A program made the translations under genes and the position numbers. Of a DNA stretch of 64,000 bases, positions 8,336-16,838 are shown one piece after another. The stretch spans positions 1,279,484 through 1,343,483 of the forward strand of contig JBBCXB010000001.1 in NCBI GenBank assembly GCA_037145635.1, read 5' to 3'. The notes beneath the pieces are model-generated. The model had not been told where the DNA came from, did no database searches, and was given only the letters and a program-made list of their open reading frames with translations. Position 1 is the stretch's first letter. Each line of letters starts with the position of its first letter. The DNA comes from JAATFS01 sp037145635. Its GTDB lineage: Bacteria > Pseudomonadota > Gammaproteobacteria > Xanthomonadales > Xanthomonadaceae.

Positions 8336-9198
8336 GCGCCGGCTCCGGACCGGGTGGCGCGGCGGTACAGCGTGCGGCCGCACGGCTGGATGAGGTCGGC
8401 GGCGTGCAGGTAGTTCTCCGAGTGGCCGGTGTAGAGCAGGCCGTCGTCGCCCAGGTGCGGCACCAGGCGCGACAGGATGCCGCGCTGGGTGGGCTTGTCG
8501 AAATAGATCATCACGTTGCGGCAGAAGATCGCGGCGAACGGGCCGCCGACCTCGTAGCGCGGCGCCAGCAGGTTGAGCGGGCGGTAGTCGATGAGCTGGC
8601 GCAGCGCCGGGATCACCCGGCACTTGCCCTCGTTGGGGCCGCTGCCGCGCTGGAAGTACTTGCGCCGCATCGCCGGGTCCAGGGCGGACACGCGGTCGAC
8701 CGGGTAGACGCCGCGGGCGGCGGTCTCCAGCACCTGGGTGTCGACGTCGGTGGCCAGGATCCGCAGCGGCGGGGTCAGCGTGCCGAACGCCTCGCAGGCG
8801 GTGATGGCGATGGAGTAGGGCTCCTCGCCGGTGGAGGCGGCGCACGACCACAGCTTGAGCGACGGCTCCTGGGCACGGCGCTGCAGTTCCTCGCGCAGCT
8901 TGTCGAAGTGGTGCGGCTCGCGGAAGAACGAGGTCAGGTTGGTGGTGAGCGCATTGGTGAACGCCTGCCACTCGTCGTCGCCGCCGGCCTCGAGCTGGTC
9001 GAGGTACTCGCGGAACGAGTGCAGGCCGAGCACGCGCAGGCGCCGCGACAGCCGGCCGTACACCATGTCGCGCTTGGCCGGTGCCAGGGCGATGCCGACC
9101 CGCTGGTAGATGAGGTCGCAGACGCGCTTGAAGTCACGATCGCCGAAATCGAATTCCCGCGAATCGGTAGAGGTATCGGATGTGGTGGCCATGTCCAT
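8332..9198 (-). CDS. cheR: CheR chemoreceptor methyltransferase
   Basis: A 288-residue SAM-dependent methyltransferase that methylates receptor glutamates. It has the N-terminal helical CheR domain (about 15-75) and the SAM-binding Rossmann domain with LWSCAASTGEEPYSIA, ILATDVD, IFCRNVMIYF and LYTGHSE. The ATG at 9198 and another two codons in (9192) are both possible; no strong ribosome site marks either. It opens the cheR-cheD-cheB-EAL operon and lies 22 bp after a sigma-28-like promoter. A terminator separates it from the receptor gene upstream. Confidence 0.95.
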   Translation of the reverse strand: MDMATTSDTSTDSREFDFGDRDFKRVCDLIYQRVGIALAPAKRDMVYGRLSRRLRVLGLHSFREYLDQLEAGGDDEWQAFTNALTTNLTSFFREPHHFDKLREELQRRAQEPSLKLWSCAASTGEEPYSIAITACEAFGTLTPPLRILATDVDTQVLETAARGVYPVDRVSALDPAMRRKYFQRGSGPNEGKCRVIPALRQLIDYRPLNLLAPRYEVGGPFAAIFCRNVMIYFDKPTQRGILSRLVPHLGDDGLLYTGHSENYLHAADLIQPCGRTLYRRATRSGAGA

Positions 9199-9220
9199 GT
9201 GCGTCGTGGGCTACCTCAGG

Positions 9221-9248
9221 GTATCGGCCGCGGCGGGGTGCAACTGAA
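9221..9248 (-). promoter_or_regulatory. Sigma-28 (FliA)-type promoter of the cheR operon
   Basis: On the minus strand TTCAGTTG (9241-9248), 12 bases, then GCCGATAC (9221-9228). The -10 element matches 7 of 8 consensus bases and the -35 matches 5 of 8; the spacer is one base longer than the usual 11. It ends 22 bp before the cheR ATG. Confidence 0.6.
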
Positions 9249-9298
9249 GGCACAAATGCGGGCAGGCGGTGCGGCCGGCCGCCCCCGGTCCGGGCCCC

Positions 9299-9326
9299 AA
9301 AAAAAACCCCGGCACGAGTGCCGGGG
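9299..9326 (-). terminator. Rho-independent terminator of MCP1
   Basis: Read on the minus strand, CCCCGGCAC pairs with GTGCCGGGG (9307-9326) and is followed by eight T residues (A run at 9299-9306). It lies 26 bp after the MCP1 stop and upstream of the cheR promoter, so it cleanly separates the two units. Confidence 0.85.
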
Positions 9327-9351
9327 CGGGTCCAGTGGACTACGTCGAACC

Positions 9352-11715
9352 TTAAAATTCCTGCCAATCGCTGTCTGCGAGGGCAGGCTCGCTCTCTCTC
9401 TTGCTCTGACGGGCCGCGGGCGCCGGCCGGGACGCGGCGGCCACGGCCCGGACGGGGGCGCGCGGCGCGGCGGCCGGCCCCTTCGCCTGCGCCGGTTCCT
9501 CCAGCCGGAAGATCGACACGGCATCGGCCAGCTGGCCGGCCTGCTCCTCCATCGACCGCGCGGCAGCGGTGGCTTCCTCCACCAGCGCGGCGTTCTGCTG
9601 GGTGGTCTCGTCCATCTGGGTCACGGTCTGGTTGACCTGTTCGATGCCCGAGGACTGCTCCTGCGAGGCGGCCGAGATCTCGCTCATGATGTCGGTCACT
9701 CGCTGCACCGAGGCCACGATCTCGCCCATGGTCTGGCCGGCGGTGTGCACCAGCGCCGAACCCTCGGCGACCTTGCCGACCGAATCGTCGATCAGGCCCT
9801 TGATCTCCTTGGCGGCGCCGGCCGAGCGCTGTGCCAGCGTGCGCACCTCGCTGGCGACCACCGCGAAGCCACGACCCTGCTCGCCGGCACGCGCGGCCTC
9901 GACCGCGGCGTTCAATGCGAGGATGTTGGTCTGGAAGGCGATGCCGTCGATCACCGAGATGATCTCGGCGATCTTCTTCGACGAGGTCTCGATGCCGCTC
10001 ATCGTGGTGACGACCTGGCTGACCACCTCGCCGCCCTTGGAGGCGACGTCGGCGGCGCCGATCGCCAGCTGGTTGGCCTGGCGCGCGTGCTCGGCGTTCT
10101 GCTTGACCGTGGAGGTCAGCTCCTCCATCGAGGCGGCGGTCTCCTCCAGGTTGGCGGCCTGCTGCTCGGTGCGGCGCGACAGGTCGCTGTTGCCCGAGGC
10201 GATCTCGCCGGCGGCGGAATTGATCGCGGTCGACGCCTGCTTGATGCGGCCGACGATGTCGGCCAGCTGCTCGGCGGTGGCGTTGGCATCGTCGCGCATG
10301 CGGGCGAACACCCCCTGGAACTCGCCGTCCATGCGCACCGTGAGGTCGCCCTGCGACAGCGCGGCCAGCAGCCCGGAGATTTGCTCCATGCTGGCGCCGT
10401 TCGCGTCCAGCAGGCCGTTCAACTGCTGCGCCAGCTGCAGGAAGAAGCCCTGCTTGCCGGCGGTCTCGACTCGGCCGCTCATGTCGCCGGTGGCGGCGGC
10501 CCGCACGATGCGCGCCACCTCGTCCTCCACCCGGACCTCCAGGCTGCGGTCGCGCCATTCGCAGACGTCGCCGCTCCAGTTGCCCTGGTCGTCGTGGATC
10601 ATGGTGATGGTCTGGTTGAACACCGCCTCGCCGAAGCGCTCCTCGATCTCTGCCACGCCGTCCTTTTCCAGGGTGGCGACGGCCTTGCGCACGGTGGCCT
10701 CGGACAGGCCGAAGTAGGACACGTGCTTGCCGATCAGATCATTGGCGTCGAACGCCGGCGAGGCCTGGCGCAGGCTGTCCTCGTACTGGGCGACGGTCTT
10801 CTTGAACGATTCGTTGGCGTAGATCACCTTGCGCTCGGTATCGGTGATGAACATGCCGGTGGAGGAGCTGTCGAGCGCGGTGCGGATGCGCAGGTTCTCG
10901 TTGGCCACGGCCTGGTCGCGCTCGGTGCGCTCGCGCAGGTCGGTCTGCATGCGCTGCAGCGCCATCATCAGTTCGCCGATCTCGTCGCGGTTGCTGACGG
11001 TGATGCGGCCGTCCAGCTTGCCGGAGGCGACCTCGTTGGCGACCTTGACCGCGCCGTTCATGGCGCCGGCAAGCGAGCGGGCGATCAGCCAGGCGAGCAG
11101 GACGCTGCCGGCGATGCCGGCCAGCAGCAGCACGACCACCAGTCCGGACGAGGTCGCGTAGGTCTTCTGCGCCTGGGCGTTGCCCGCGGCGGCCTGGCGG
11201 TCGTTCTCGGCGATCAGCGCCTCCAGGTCCTTGGCCAGCGCATCGTGCTCGCGCTGGTTCTCGCCGATGAAGGTGTCGATGGCGTCGTCCATCAGGCCGA
11301 GCTGCACCATTTCGGCCACCGCCTGGTAGGAGGCGTGGGTCTTCTTCCAGTCCACCGCCAGCTTGTCGTAGATCTTGCGCTCCTGGGGGCTGCCGATCAG
11401 GGGCGGGTAGGTCCTGACGAGGTCGCCGAGCTGCTTCTCGATCTGCTGCTCGCGCGCCTTGGCGTCCTTCTTCACGGTTTCGCTGCTGCGGATCAGGCTC
11501 TGGTAGCTGGCGTTGCGGTACTCGCCCAGCAGGCTGCGCATCTGGCCGCCGGTGCGCACGCTCTGCAGCACCTGGGTGGAGACCTGGCTGGCGACTTCGT
11601 TGAGGGACCTCATCCCGATATAGGACGCGATGCCCTGTACCACCATCAGCACCAGCACCAGGCCGAAGGCGAACATCAGCTTCGGCATCAGTTTCAGGTC
11701 TTTAATCCACTGCAT
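9352..11715 (-). CDS. Methyl-accepting chemotaxis protein 1 (four-helix sensor, PAS)
   Basis: A 787-residue transmembrane chemoreceptor. TM1 (about 11-35), a periplasmic four-helix-bundle sensor, TM2 (about 187-208), HAMP (SGKLDGRITVSNRDEIGEL), a cytoplasmic PAS-like domain (MFITDTERKVIYANESF), two further HAMP-like units each with a TGDM/QGDL motif, then the coiled-coil signalling domain with the conserved tip AFQTNILALNAAVEAARAGE. The C-terminus is a flexible Ala/Pro linker ending in DWQEF, an xWxxF tether motif like the E. coli NWETF that binds CheR. It probably shares a transcript with the OB-fold-like gene 95 bp upstream, which has a sigma-28 site. Confidence 0.94.
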   Translation of the reverse strand: MQWIKDLKLMPKLMFAFGLVLVLMVVQGIASYIGMRSLNEVASQVSTQVLQSVRTGGQMRSLLGEYRNASYQSLIRSSETVKKDAKAREQQIEKQLGDLVRTYPPLIGSPQERKIYDKLAVDWKKTHASYQAVAEMVQLGLMDDAIDTFIGENQREHDALAKDLEALIAENDRQAAAGNAQAQKTYATSSGLVVVLLLAGIAGSVLLAWLIARSLAGAMNGAVKVANEVASGKLDGRITVSNRDEIGELMMALQRMQTDLRERTERDQAVANENLRIRTALDSSSTGMFITDTERKVIYANESFKKTVAQYEDSLRQASPAFDANDLIGKHVSYFGLSEATVRKAVATLEKDGVAEIEERFGEAVFNQTITMIHDDQGNWSGDVCEWRDRSLEVRVEDEVARIVRAAATGDMSGRVETAGKQGFFLQLAQQLNGLLDANGASMEQISGLLAALSQGDLTVRMDGEFQGVFARMRDDANATAEQLADIVGRIKQASTAINSAAGEIASGNSDLSRRTEQQAANLEETAASMEELTSTVKQNAEHARQANQLAIGAADVASKGGEVVSQVVTTMSGIETSSKKIAEIISVIDGIAFQTNILALNAAVEAARAGEQGRGFAVVASEVRTLAQRSAGAAKEIKGLIDDSVGKVAEGSALVHTAGQTMGEIVASVQRVTDIMSEISAASQEQSSGIEQVNQTVTQMDETTQQNAALVEEATAAARSMEEQAGQLADAVSIFRLEEPAQAKGPAAAPRAPVRAVAAASRPAPAARQSKRESEPALADSDWQEF

Positions 11716-11762
11716 CGATCAATTCCTCGGGTAAGCGCCATCCCTGCGGCGCGTGACACGGT

Positions 11763-11793
11763 ATCCCCCGGCGTCCGCTGGACGCCGGGGGAT
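11763..11793 (-). terminator. GC-rich hairpin between the OB-fold gene and MCP1
   Basis: A near-perfect stem CCCCCGGCGTCC/GGACGCCGGGGG (about 11765-11791) lies 17 bp after the OB-fold gene stop. It has no T run on the minus strand, so it may attenuate or protect the message rather than end it. Confidence 0.4.
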
Positions 11794-11809
11794 CGACAGG
11801 CGAAGCCGC

Positions 11810-12193
11810 TTACTTGATCGTCGCCAGCTTCAGGCTGGACGGCGAGCTGACCTCGATCTCGGCGCGCGAGCTGTCGCGCTGGATCTTGCCGAGCACGCAG
11901 ACGTTCTTGCCTTCCAGGGTTTCCGGGGCGAACGAGAACTTGCTGCGGTTGGCGCCGTCGATGCGCGCCGAGAAGGTGTGGCGCGGGAACATGCCGCCCA
12001 TGTACAGGAAGGTGGGTTCGCCTTCCGAGTTCTGGGCGAACTTGGCCTTCTCGACCTTGCCGCAGACCATGCCGTCCTTGCCGACGAAGCGGGCCGCCAT
12101 TTCCGGCGGGATCATTTCCTGCGACTGGGCGCGGATGGCGGGCGAGACGGCGACGAGGGCGGCGACGGGGAGCAGGGCAATCAGGAACTTCAT
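11810..12193 (-). CDS. Small exported protein, OB-fold-like
   Basis: A 127-residue protein with a clear signal peptide (MKFLIALLPVAALVAVSPAI, cut probably after IRA-QS). The mature part has alternating short beta strands (VCGKVEKAKF, PTFLYMGGMF, FSARI, KNVCVLGKIQ, AEIEVSSPSSLKL), the pattern of bacterial OB-fold nucleic-acid-binding-like domains. Two cysteines remain in the mature chain. Function is not known. It has a sigma-28-type promoter upstream and sits directly before MCP1, so it is probably expressed with the motility regulon and could be a periplasmic partner of the receptor; that is inference. Confidence 0.75.
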   Translation of the reverse strand: MKFLIALLPVAALVAVSPAIRAQSQEMIPPEMAARFVGKDGMVCGKVEKAKFAQNSEGEPTFLYMGGMFPRHTFSARIDGANRSKFSFAPETLEGKNVCVLGKIQRDSSRAEIEVSSPSSLKLATIK

Positions 12194-12264
12194 TCGGTTT
12201 CTCCGGGATCAGGGTTAGAGCAGGTGGCCTTTTCTGTGACGCGCAATCCACAGGCCTTGAGCTG

Positions 12265-12291
12265 CTATCGGCGCCGCCCCGTTTAACTTGA
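12265..12291 (-). promoter_or_regulatory. Sigma-28-type promoter of the OB-fold gene (and MCP1)
   Basis: Minus strand TCAAGTTA (12284-12291), 11 bases, GCCGATAG (12265-12272). The -10 matches 7 of 8 and the -35 matches 6 of 8 with the exact consensus spacing. It lies 72 bp before the ATG at 12193. Confidence 0.72.
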
Positions 12292-12369
12292 AGTCATAAA
12301 AGGTGATGCAGGTCGCGGTTCAGCATTGTCGAGGAGATGTTGTAGGGGCTGCCCCGACAAGGGCGCGCC

Positions 12370-12861
12370 TCAGGCCGCTTCTTCGACCGTGGCGCCCTCC
12401 TGCTGGGCCAGATCGGCGCTGTCGAGCAGGGTCTCGATGTCCAGCAGGATCAGCATGCGATCGTCCTGGGTGCCGATGCCCGAGATGAAGCGGGTGTCCA
12501 CCGCCGCGCCGAACTCCGGGGTCGGGCGGATCTGCTCGTCGCTCAGCGGGATGACGTCGGACACGCTGTCCACGACGATGCCGACCACGCGGTCCTCGAC
12601 ATTGAGCACGATCATCACGGTAAAGGCGTCGTAGCGCGCCTCCTTGAGCCGCAGCTTCAGGCGCAGGTCGATCACCGGCACGATGGTGCCGCGCAGGTTG
12701 ATCACGCCCTTGATGTAGTCCGGTGCGTCCGGCAGGCGGGTCACCGAGTCGTAGCCCCGGATCTCCTGGACCTTGAGGATGTCCACGCCGTAGTGCTCTT
12801 CGCCCAGGGCGAAGCTGAGGAATTCGCCGCCGTTGCCGGCGGTAGTGTTCTTGTCGTTCAT
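12370..12861 (-). CDS. cheW: CheW chemotaxis coupling protein
   Basis: A 163-residue single-domain CheW that links receptors to CheA in the array. Conserved features are FLSFALGEEHYGVDILKVQEI, the INLRGTIVPVIDLR segment at the receptor/CheA contact and the VSDVIPL strand. The ATG at 12861 is chosen because GGAG lies 5-6 bases upstream; a longer frame to 12897 lacks a ribosome site. It stands alone between ycgR upstream and the OB-fold gene downstream, with its own sigma-28-like promoter. An imperfect hairpin (12340-12360) follows the stop. Confidence 0.96.
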   Translation of the reverse strand: MNDKNTTAGNGGEFLSFALGEEHYGVDILKVQEIRGYDSVTRLPDAPDYIKGVINLRGTIVPVIDLRLKLRLKEARYDAFTVMIVLNVEDRVVGIVVDSVSDVIPLSDEQIRPTPEFGAAVDTRFISGIGTQDDRMLILLDIETLLDSADLAQQEGATVEEAA

Positions 12862-12921
12862 GAGGGCTCCAGGCGCTCGGGGCGGTGTGGTCGGCACGGC
12901 AAAATGGGACTTGCCCAGCCA

Positions 12922-12948
12922 ACATCGGCAGGACGGGCGGCAACTTTA
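12922..12948 (-). promoter_or_regulatory. Sigma-28-type promoter of cheW
   Basis: Minus strand TAAAGTTG (12941-12948), 11 bases, GCCGATGT (12922-12929). The -35 matches 7 of 8 and the -10 6 of 8, with consensus spacing. It lies 61 bp before the cheW ATG and is one of the best matches in the window. Confidence 0.78.
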
Positions 12949-12979
12949 GGTGGCGCGGCCTTCGCGCCGCGGGCGTGGC

Positions 12980-13765
12980 TCAGAACACGCCGCTCTTGCG
13001 GGCGCTGCGCTGGCGGTCGACACGGAAGATGTAGCGCTGGATCGACTCGTCCGCGCCGCGCGGCAGCGCGCCGAAGCGCACGCCGATGCGGTAGCTGTCG
13101 GTGCCGTTGGGCAGGGTCTGCTGGTACTGGCTGCAGATGGTGAGCGGCACCCGGATCGGCGGGCAGTCGGGGAGTTCCAGCACGCAGTCCGGGTAGGTGC
13201 GGTGCAGCTCCAGCAGCGGCATGCCCGGGGCCAGGTTCACCGCCAGCCCGCCGCCGCTGATGTCGATCACCCGCAGGCGCAGTTCCACCGGCCGGCCGGT
13301 GGCGGCGGTGACCTGGATCACGCAGGTCGGCGATTCGGTGATCGGGGTGGCCAGCCGGTAGAACTCGCGCCGCTGCAGGTGGTACAGCGTCTGCGGCAGC
13401 GCCGCGCGGAAGCCGACGTGGCCCTCGCGCGCGATGCGTTCCGGCGCGTCCAGCCGGAAGCGGACCCGTACGTGGTCGAGCTGGGCGAAGCACAGCAGGT
13501 GGCCGGCGCCCTCGACGGCGCGGTTGACCGCCTCGTTGTGGCTGGCGTCCAGCAACACCCATTCGCCGTCCTCGTCCAGTTCCAGCACCGCGGTGGGGAA
13601 GGACTGGTCGCGCCCGCCGAGGTGGGCGCTGACCAGCGAGCGCTGGTCGATCAGCGATTTCAGCAGGCCGCGGATCTGTCTCCGGTTGCGCAGCAGATAC
13701 CTTTCGTCGCCGTCCGGCGGATCGTCGGGGTGGGGGGTCGACTCGGAGGTATCGCCTTCGGACAT
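12980..13765 (-). CDS. ycgR: YcgR-like flagellar brake, PilZ domain protein
   Basis: A 261-residue protein with an N-terminal YcgR domain (about 20-130) and a C-terminal PilZ domain (about 132-245). The PilZ c-di-GMP-binding motifs are present: RREFYR at the domain boundary and DISGGG about 40 residues later. By family, c-di-GMP-bound YcgR contacts the motor (MotA/FliG/FliM) and slows swimming. The ATG at 13765 is preceded by AAGG. It follows MCP2 by 40 bp on the same strand and is probably co-transcribed with it, so receptor, brake and the EAL enzyme are placed in the same regulon. Confidence 0.92.
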   Translation of the reverse strand: MSEGDTSESTPHPDDPPDGDERYLLRNRRQIRGLLKSLIDQRSLVSAHLGGRDQSFPTAVLELDEDGEWVLLDASHNEAVNRAVEGAGHLLCFAQLDHVRVRFRLDAPERIAREGHVGFRAALPQTLYHLQRREFYRLATPITESPTCVIQVTAATGRPVELRLRVIDISGGGLAVNLAPGMPLLELHRTYPDCVLELPDCPPIRVPLTICSQYQQTLPNGTDSYRIGVRFGALPRGADESIQRYIFRVDRQRSARKSGVF

Positions 13766-13805
13766 GGGCCTTCGCGCTGGCTGGGGATGCGTTAACCGCC
13801 GCGGT

Positions 13806-16022
13806 TCATCTCGGCTCGGCCTCGATATCGGCCGCAGACGCGAATCTTGAAGGGCGGACGGCGGCGCTCGGCAGCCCGCGCACGCCGTCGCCGTCCAGCC
13901 GGAACCGGGCCACCGCATCGACCAGCTGGCCGGACTGCGCCTCCATGGCCCGCGCGGCGGCGGTGGCCTTCTCCACCAGCGCGGCGTTCTGCTGCGTGGC
14001 CCCGTCCATCTGCACGATGGTCTGGTTGATCTGGACGATGCCCGCGGCCTGCTCGCGCGAGGCGCCGGCGATGCCGCCCATGAGCGCGGTGACGTCGCGC
14101 ACCGCCGTCACCACCTGCGCCATGGTCTGGCCGGCCTCGGCCGCGCGCGCGGAGCCGGCGCCGATGCAGGCCACCGAGTCCTCGATCAGCAGCTTGATCT
14201 CGCGGGCGGCCTGGGCCGAGCGCTGGGCCAGCGTGCGTACCTCGGAGGCCACGACCGCGAAGCCGCGGCCCTGCTCGCCGGCGCGCGCGGCCTCGACCGC
14301 GGCGTTGAGCGCCAGGATGTTGGTCTGGAAGGCGATGCCGTCGATCACCGAGAGGATCTCGGCGATCTTCCGGGACGAGCTCTCGATGCCGGCCATGGTG
14401 TCCACCACCTGGCCGACCACCGCGCCGCCCTGCGCGGCCACCGAGGCCGCCTGGTTCACCAGCGCGTCGGCGCGGACGGCGTGCTCGGCGTTCTGCTTCA
14501 CGGTCGAGGTCAGCTCGTCCATCGAGGCGGCGGTCTGCTGCAGCGAAGCGGCCTGCTGCTCGGTGCGGTGCGACAGGTCGCCATTGCCGGTCGCGATCTC
14601 GCCGGCGGCCGCGTCGATCGCCAGCGCGGCGTCCTTGATGCGGTGGACGATGTCCGACAGGCGGTGCGCGGTGGCGTTGGCGTCGTCGCGGATGTCGGCG
14701 AACACGCCGTGCAGCTCGCCCTCCATGCGTGCCGTGAGGTCGCCCTGCGACAGCGCCGACAACAGCCGCGAGATCCGCGCCAGGCCGTCCGCGTTGGTGT
14801 CGAGCAGGCGGTTGAGCTGCTCGGCCAGCTGCAGGAAGAAGCCCTGCTTGCCTTCGGTGGCGATGCGGCTGCCGAGCTCGCCGGCGGCCGCGGCCTCGAC
14901 GATGCGCGCCACTTCCTCCTCCACCTGGATCTCGCCGGTGCGGTCGGCCCACTCGACCACGAAGCCCTCGCGCACGCCCTCGGCCGTGACCACGGGGTTG
15001 ATGATCAGGCGCAGGCGGCGGCCGCCGACGCGGATCTGCGCCGAGTGCGTGTGCTGCAGCTCCGCCAGCCGCTGCGCCTGGTGCTCCGGGCGCTGGTGGA
15101 AGGCGTCGATCGAGCGGCCGATCAGGTCGTGGGCGTCGAACTGCGGCAGGTCGCGGCGCAGGTCGTCCTGCGCGGCGGCCAGCATCCGCTGCAGCGGCGC
15201 GTTGACATAGACGATGCGGCGGTCCTCGCCGGCGATCATGACGTGGGTGGTGACATTGTCCAGCGCGGTGCGGATGCGCAGGTTCTCCCGCCGCACCGCG
15301 GCGTCGGCGCTGTGGCTGCGCAGCAGCTGCGCGCCGGTCAGCACCAGGCTGTGGGCGATGGAGCCCTCGGGCAGCGCGGCGGCATGCAGCGAGGCCGGCA
15401 GCGGACGGTCCTGCGCGATGTCGCGCGCCAGCGCGGCGAGGAGGCGCGGGTCGTCGCCCACCGCCAGCAGCTGGCGGCGCAGCTGCACCGCCATCGCCAC
15501 CAGGATCGCGGCCTCGGCCACCACGTAGCCGGCATGCAGCAGCAGGATGCCGATCCCGGCGCCATCGGCGAAGGCCTGCCACGGCAGCCCGCGGTGCTGC
15601 AGCCAGAAGAACAGCAGGTGGTGGACGGCGATCGCCCCGGCGGCCACCACTATCGGGCGCCAGTCGCGGTAGTAGAGCAGCAGCGCGATCAGCACGATCA
15701 CGCCGAAGTGCGCCTCGGCCAGGCCCGCCGACTGCTGGATCAGCGCCGCGGCCATCGCCATCAGCCCCAGCGCGACCGTGCAGCGGCTCAACAGCGTGCC
15801 GGGAAACAACCGCACCTGCAGCGCCATCACCGCCAGGGTCGGCAGCACCACCGCCAGCAGCGGCGTCCACGCGTGCAGGTGGGCGGCCGCCGCCACGCCG
15901 ACCAGGCTCACGAACGCGGCCACGCCGAGGAACAGCCGGTCGGCCTGGGCCGCCAGCACCTGCAGGTAGGCGTAGCGTTCCGGGCCGGCGAGGGCGGGCG
16001 AGGGGGAGGGAGCAGCGGTCAT
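13806..16022 (-). CDS. Methyl-accepting chemotaxis protein 2 (multi-TM sensor, PAS, no tether)
   Basis: A 738-residue receptor unlike its neighbours. The N-terminal ~190 residues form about six membrane helices with short loops (for example VLIALLLYYRDWRPIVVAAG) and no sizeable periplasmic domain. Then come a PAS-like domain (about 250-345), two HAMP-like units (AGELGSRI, QGDLTARM) and a signalling domain whose tip is conserved but whose flanking helices are diverged. The C-terminus ends AADIEAEPR and lacks the xWxxF tether of the other six receptors. The start ATG overlaps the stop of the Cys-rich gene upstream (ATGA, 16019-16022), so the two are translationally coupled. Confidence 0.92.
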   Translation of the reverse strand: MTAAPSPSPALAGPERYAYLQVLAAQADRLFLGVAAFVSLVGVAAAAHLHAWTPLLAVVLPTLAVMALQVRLFPGTLLSRCTVALGLMAMAAALIQQSAGLAEAHFGVIVLIALLLYYRDWRPIVVAAGAIAVHHLLFFWLQHRGLPWQAFADGAGIGILLLHAGYVVAEAAILVAMAVQLRRQLLAVGDDPRLLAALARDIAQDRPLPASLHAAALPEGSIAHSLVLTGAQLLRSHSADAAVRRENLRIRTALDNVTTHVMIAGEDRRIVYVNAPLQRMLAAAQDDLRRDLPQFDAHDLIGRSIDAFHQRPEHQAQRLAELQHTHSAQIRVGGRRLRLIINPVVTAEGVREGFVVEWADRTGEIQVEEEVARIVEAAAAGELGSRIATEGKQGFFLQLAEQLNRLLDTNADGLARISRLLSALSQGDLTARMEGELHGVFADIRDDANATAHRLSDIVHRIKDAALAIDAAAGEIATGNGDLSHRTEQQAASLQQTAASMDELTSTVKQNAEHAVRADALVNQAASVAAQGGAVVGQVVDTMAGIESSSRKIAEILSVIDGIAFQTNILALNAAVEAARAGEQGRGFAVVASEVRTLAQRSAQAAREIKLLIEDSVACIGAGSARAAEAGQTMAQVVTAVRDVTALMGGIAGASREQAAGIVQINQTIVQMDGATQQNAALVEKATAAARAMEAQSGQLVDAVARFRLDGDGVRGLPSAAVRPSRFASAADIEAEPR

Positions 16023-16519
16023 GCGGGGAGTTCCTCGGGGCAGGCGCAGGGCGAGGCGAGCACCAGCGGCGGCTGGACGCGGGCGAGCAGGCGCGGGATC
16101 AGGCGAGCGGCCGGCACCGGCTCGCCGCAGCCCTGCGCGATCAGGCGCGGGCCGGCATAGACCAGGCGGCCGTCGGCGGCCACGACCATCAGCGGGTAGG
16201 GCAGATCGGCGGCCGGCGCACCGCCGGCGAGGTCGACGACACGCAGGCCATCGGGGACCGAAGCGGCGCCGGCAGCGGCACAGCCGCACCCCGGGGCCGG
16301 CAGCTGGAACAGCGTGGCCCGGCCGGACAGGGGTACGCCGGGGGCCAGGGCGCCCAGGCGCTGCAGGATCCGGGCCGGCGAATCGCCGGGAAGCGGCGTC
16401 GCGAGCGCCATCAGGCCGCTCACCGACCACGCGCCCCACAGCGCCAGCAGCGCCAGGCCGGTCCACGCCGGCCAGGGACGGCGCGCCAGCGGGAGCCGGG
16501 ATGTGACGAGGCGCTGCAT
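16019..16519 (-). CDS. Cys-rich single-span membrane protein of unknown function
   Basis: A 166-residue protein with one N-terminal membrane helix (about 17-42) and a probably periplasmic domain. Cysteines occur as GCGC (about 77-80), QGCGE and a C-terminal CAC. The layout, with a strand-rich LMVVAADGRLVYAGP segment after the GCGC motif, recalls thioredoxin-like DUF6436-type proteins, but no classical CxxC is present. Function is unassigned. It is coupled to MCP2 by an ATGA overlap and has a sigma-28-type site 48 bp upstream, suggesting a joint role with that receptor. Confidence 0.7.
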   Translation of the reverse strand: MQRLVTSRLPLARRPWPAWTGLALLALWGAWSVSGLMALATPLPGDSPARILQRLGALAPGVPLSGRATLFQLPAPGCGCAAAGAASVPDGLRVVDLAGGAPAADLPYPLMVVAADGRLVYAGPRLIAQGCGEPVPAARLIPRLLARVQPPLVLASPCACPEELPA

Positions 16520-16567
16520 GGGGGCCCTCCAGACGGTTCGTCCCCGGACAGCGGGGACGTCCTCAGG

Positions 16568-16594
16568 TCATCGGCCGGGGCCGGGGACGCCTTA
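16568..16594 (-). promoter_or_regulatory. Sigma-28-type promoter of the Cys-rich gene, MCP2 and ycgR
   Basis: Minus strand TAAGGCGT (16587-16594), 11 bases, GCCGATGA (16568-16575). The -10 matches 7 of 8; the -35 keeps TAA and two other positions. It lies 48 bp before the ATG at 16519. Confidence 0.62.
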
Positions 16595-16776
16595 GCCGTG
16601 GCGGGCGTTTCTGTGGAAGGCTGCACAGAACCCGGCGGCGCGGACCGGCATTTGCGTCGTCGCGCCGGCGGATCGGAGGCACGGGATGCGCGGCGCCCGC
16701 CCCGGGTGCCGGCACCGCGCAGGCCGGCTGCCCCGGGTAGCGCCGGCGCGCCATGGCGCCGCCGATCGGAGTCCGG

Positions 16777-16810
16777 CAAAAACAAAGCCGCCTTCCTCGC
16801 GGAAGGCGGC
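16777..16810 (-). terminator. Rho-independent terminator of MCP3
   Basis: Minus strand GCCGCCTTCC/GGAAGGCGGC stem (16787-16810) with loop of four bases, followed by TTTGTTTTTG (16777-16786). It lies 28 bp after the MCP3 stop and upstream of the next promoter. Confidence 0.87.
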
Positions 16811-16838
16811 CCGGCCACGGCACGCGGGCGAAGCGGCC

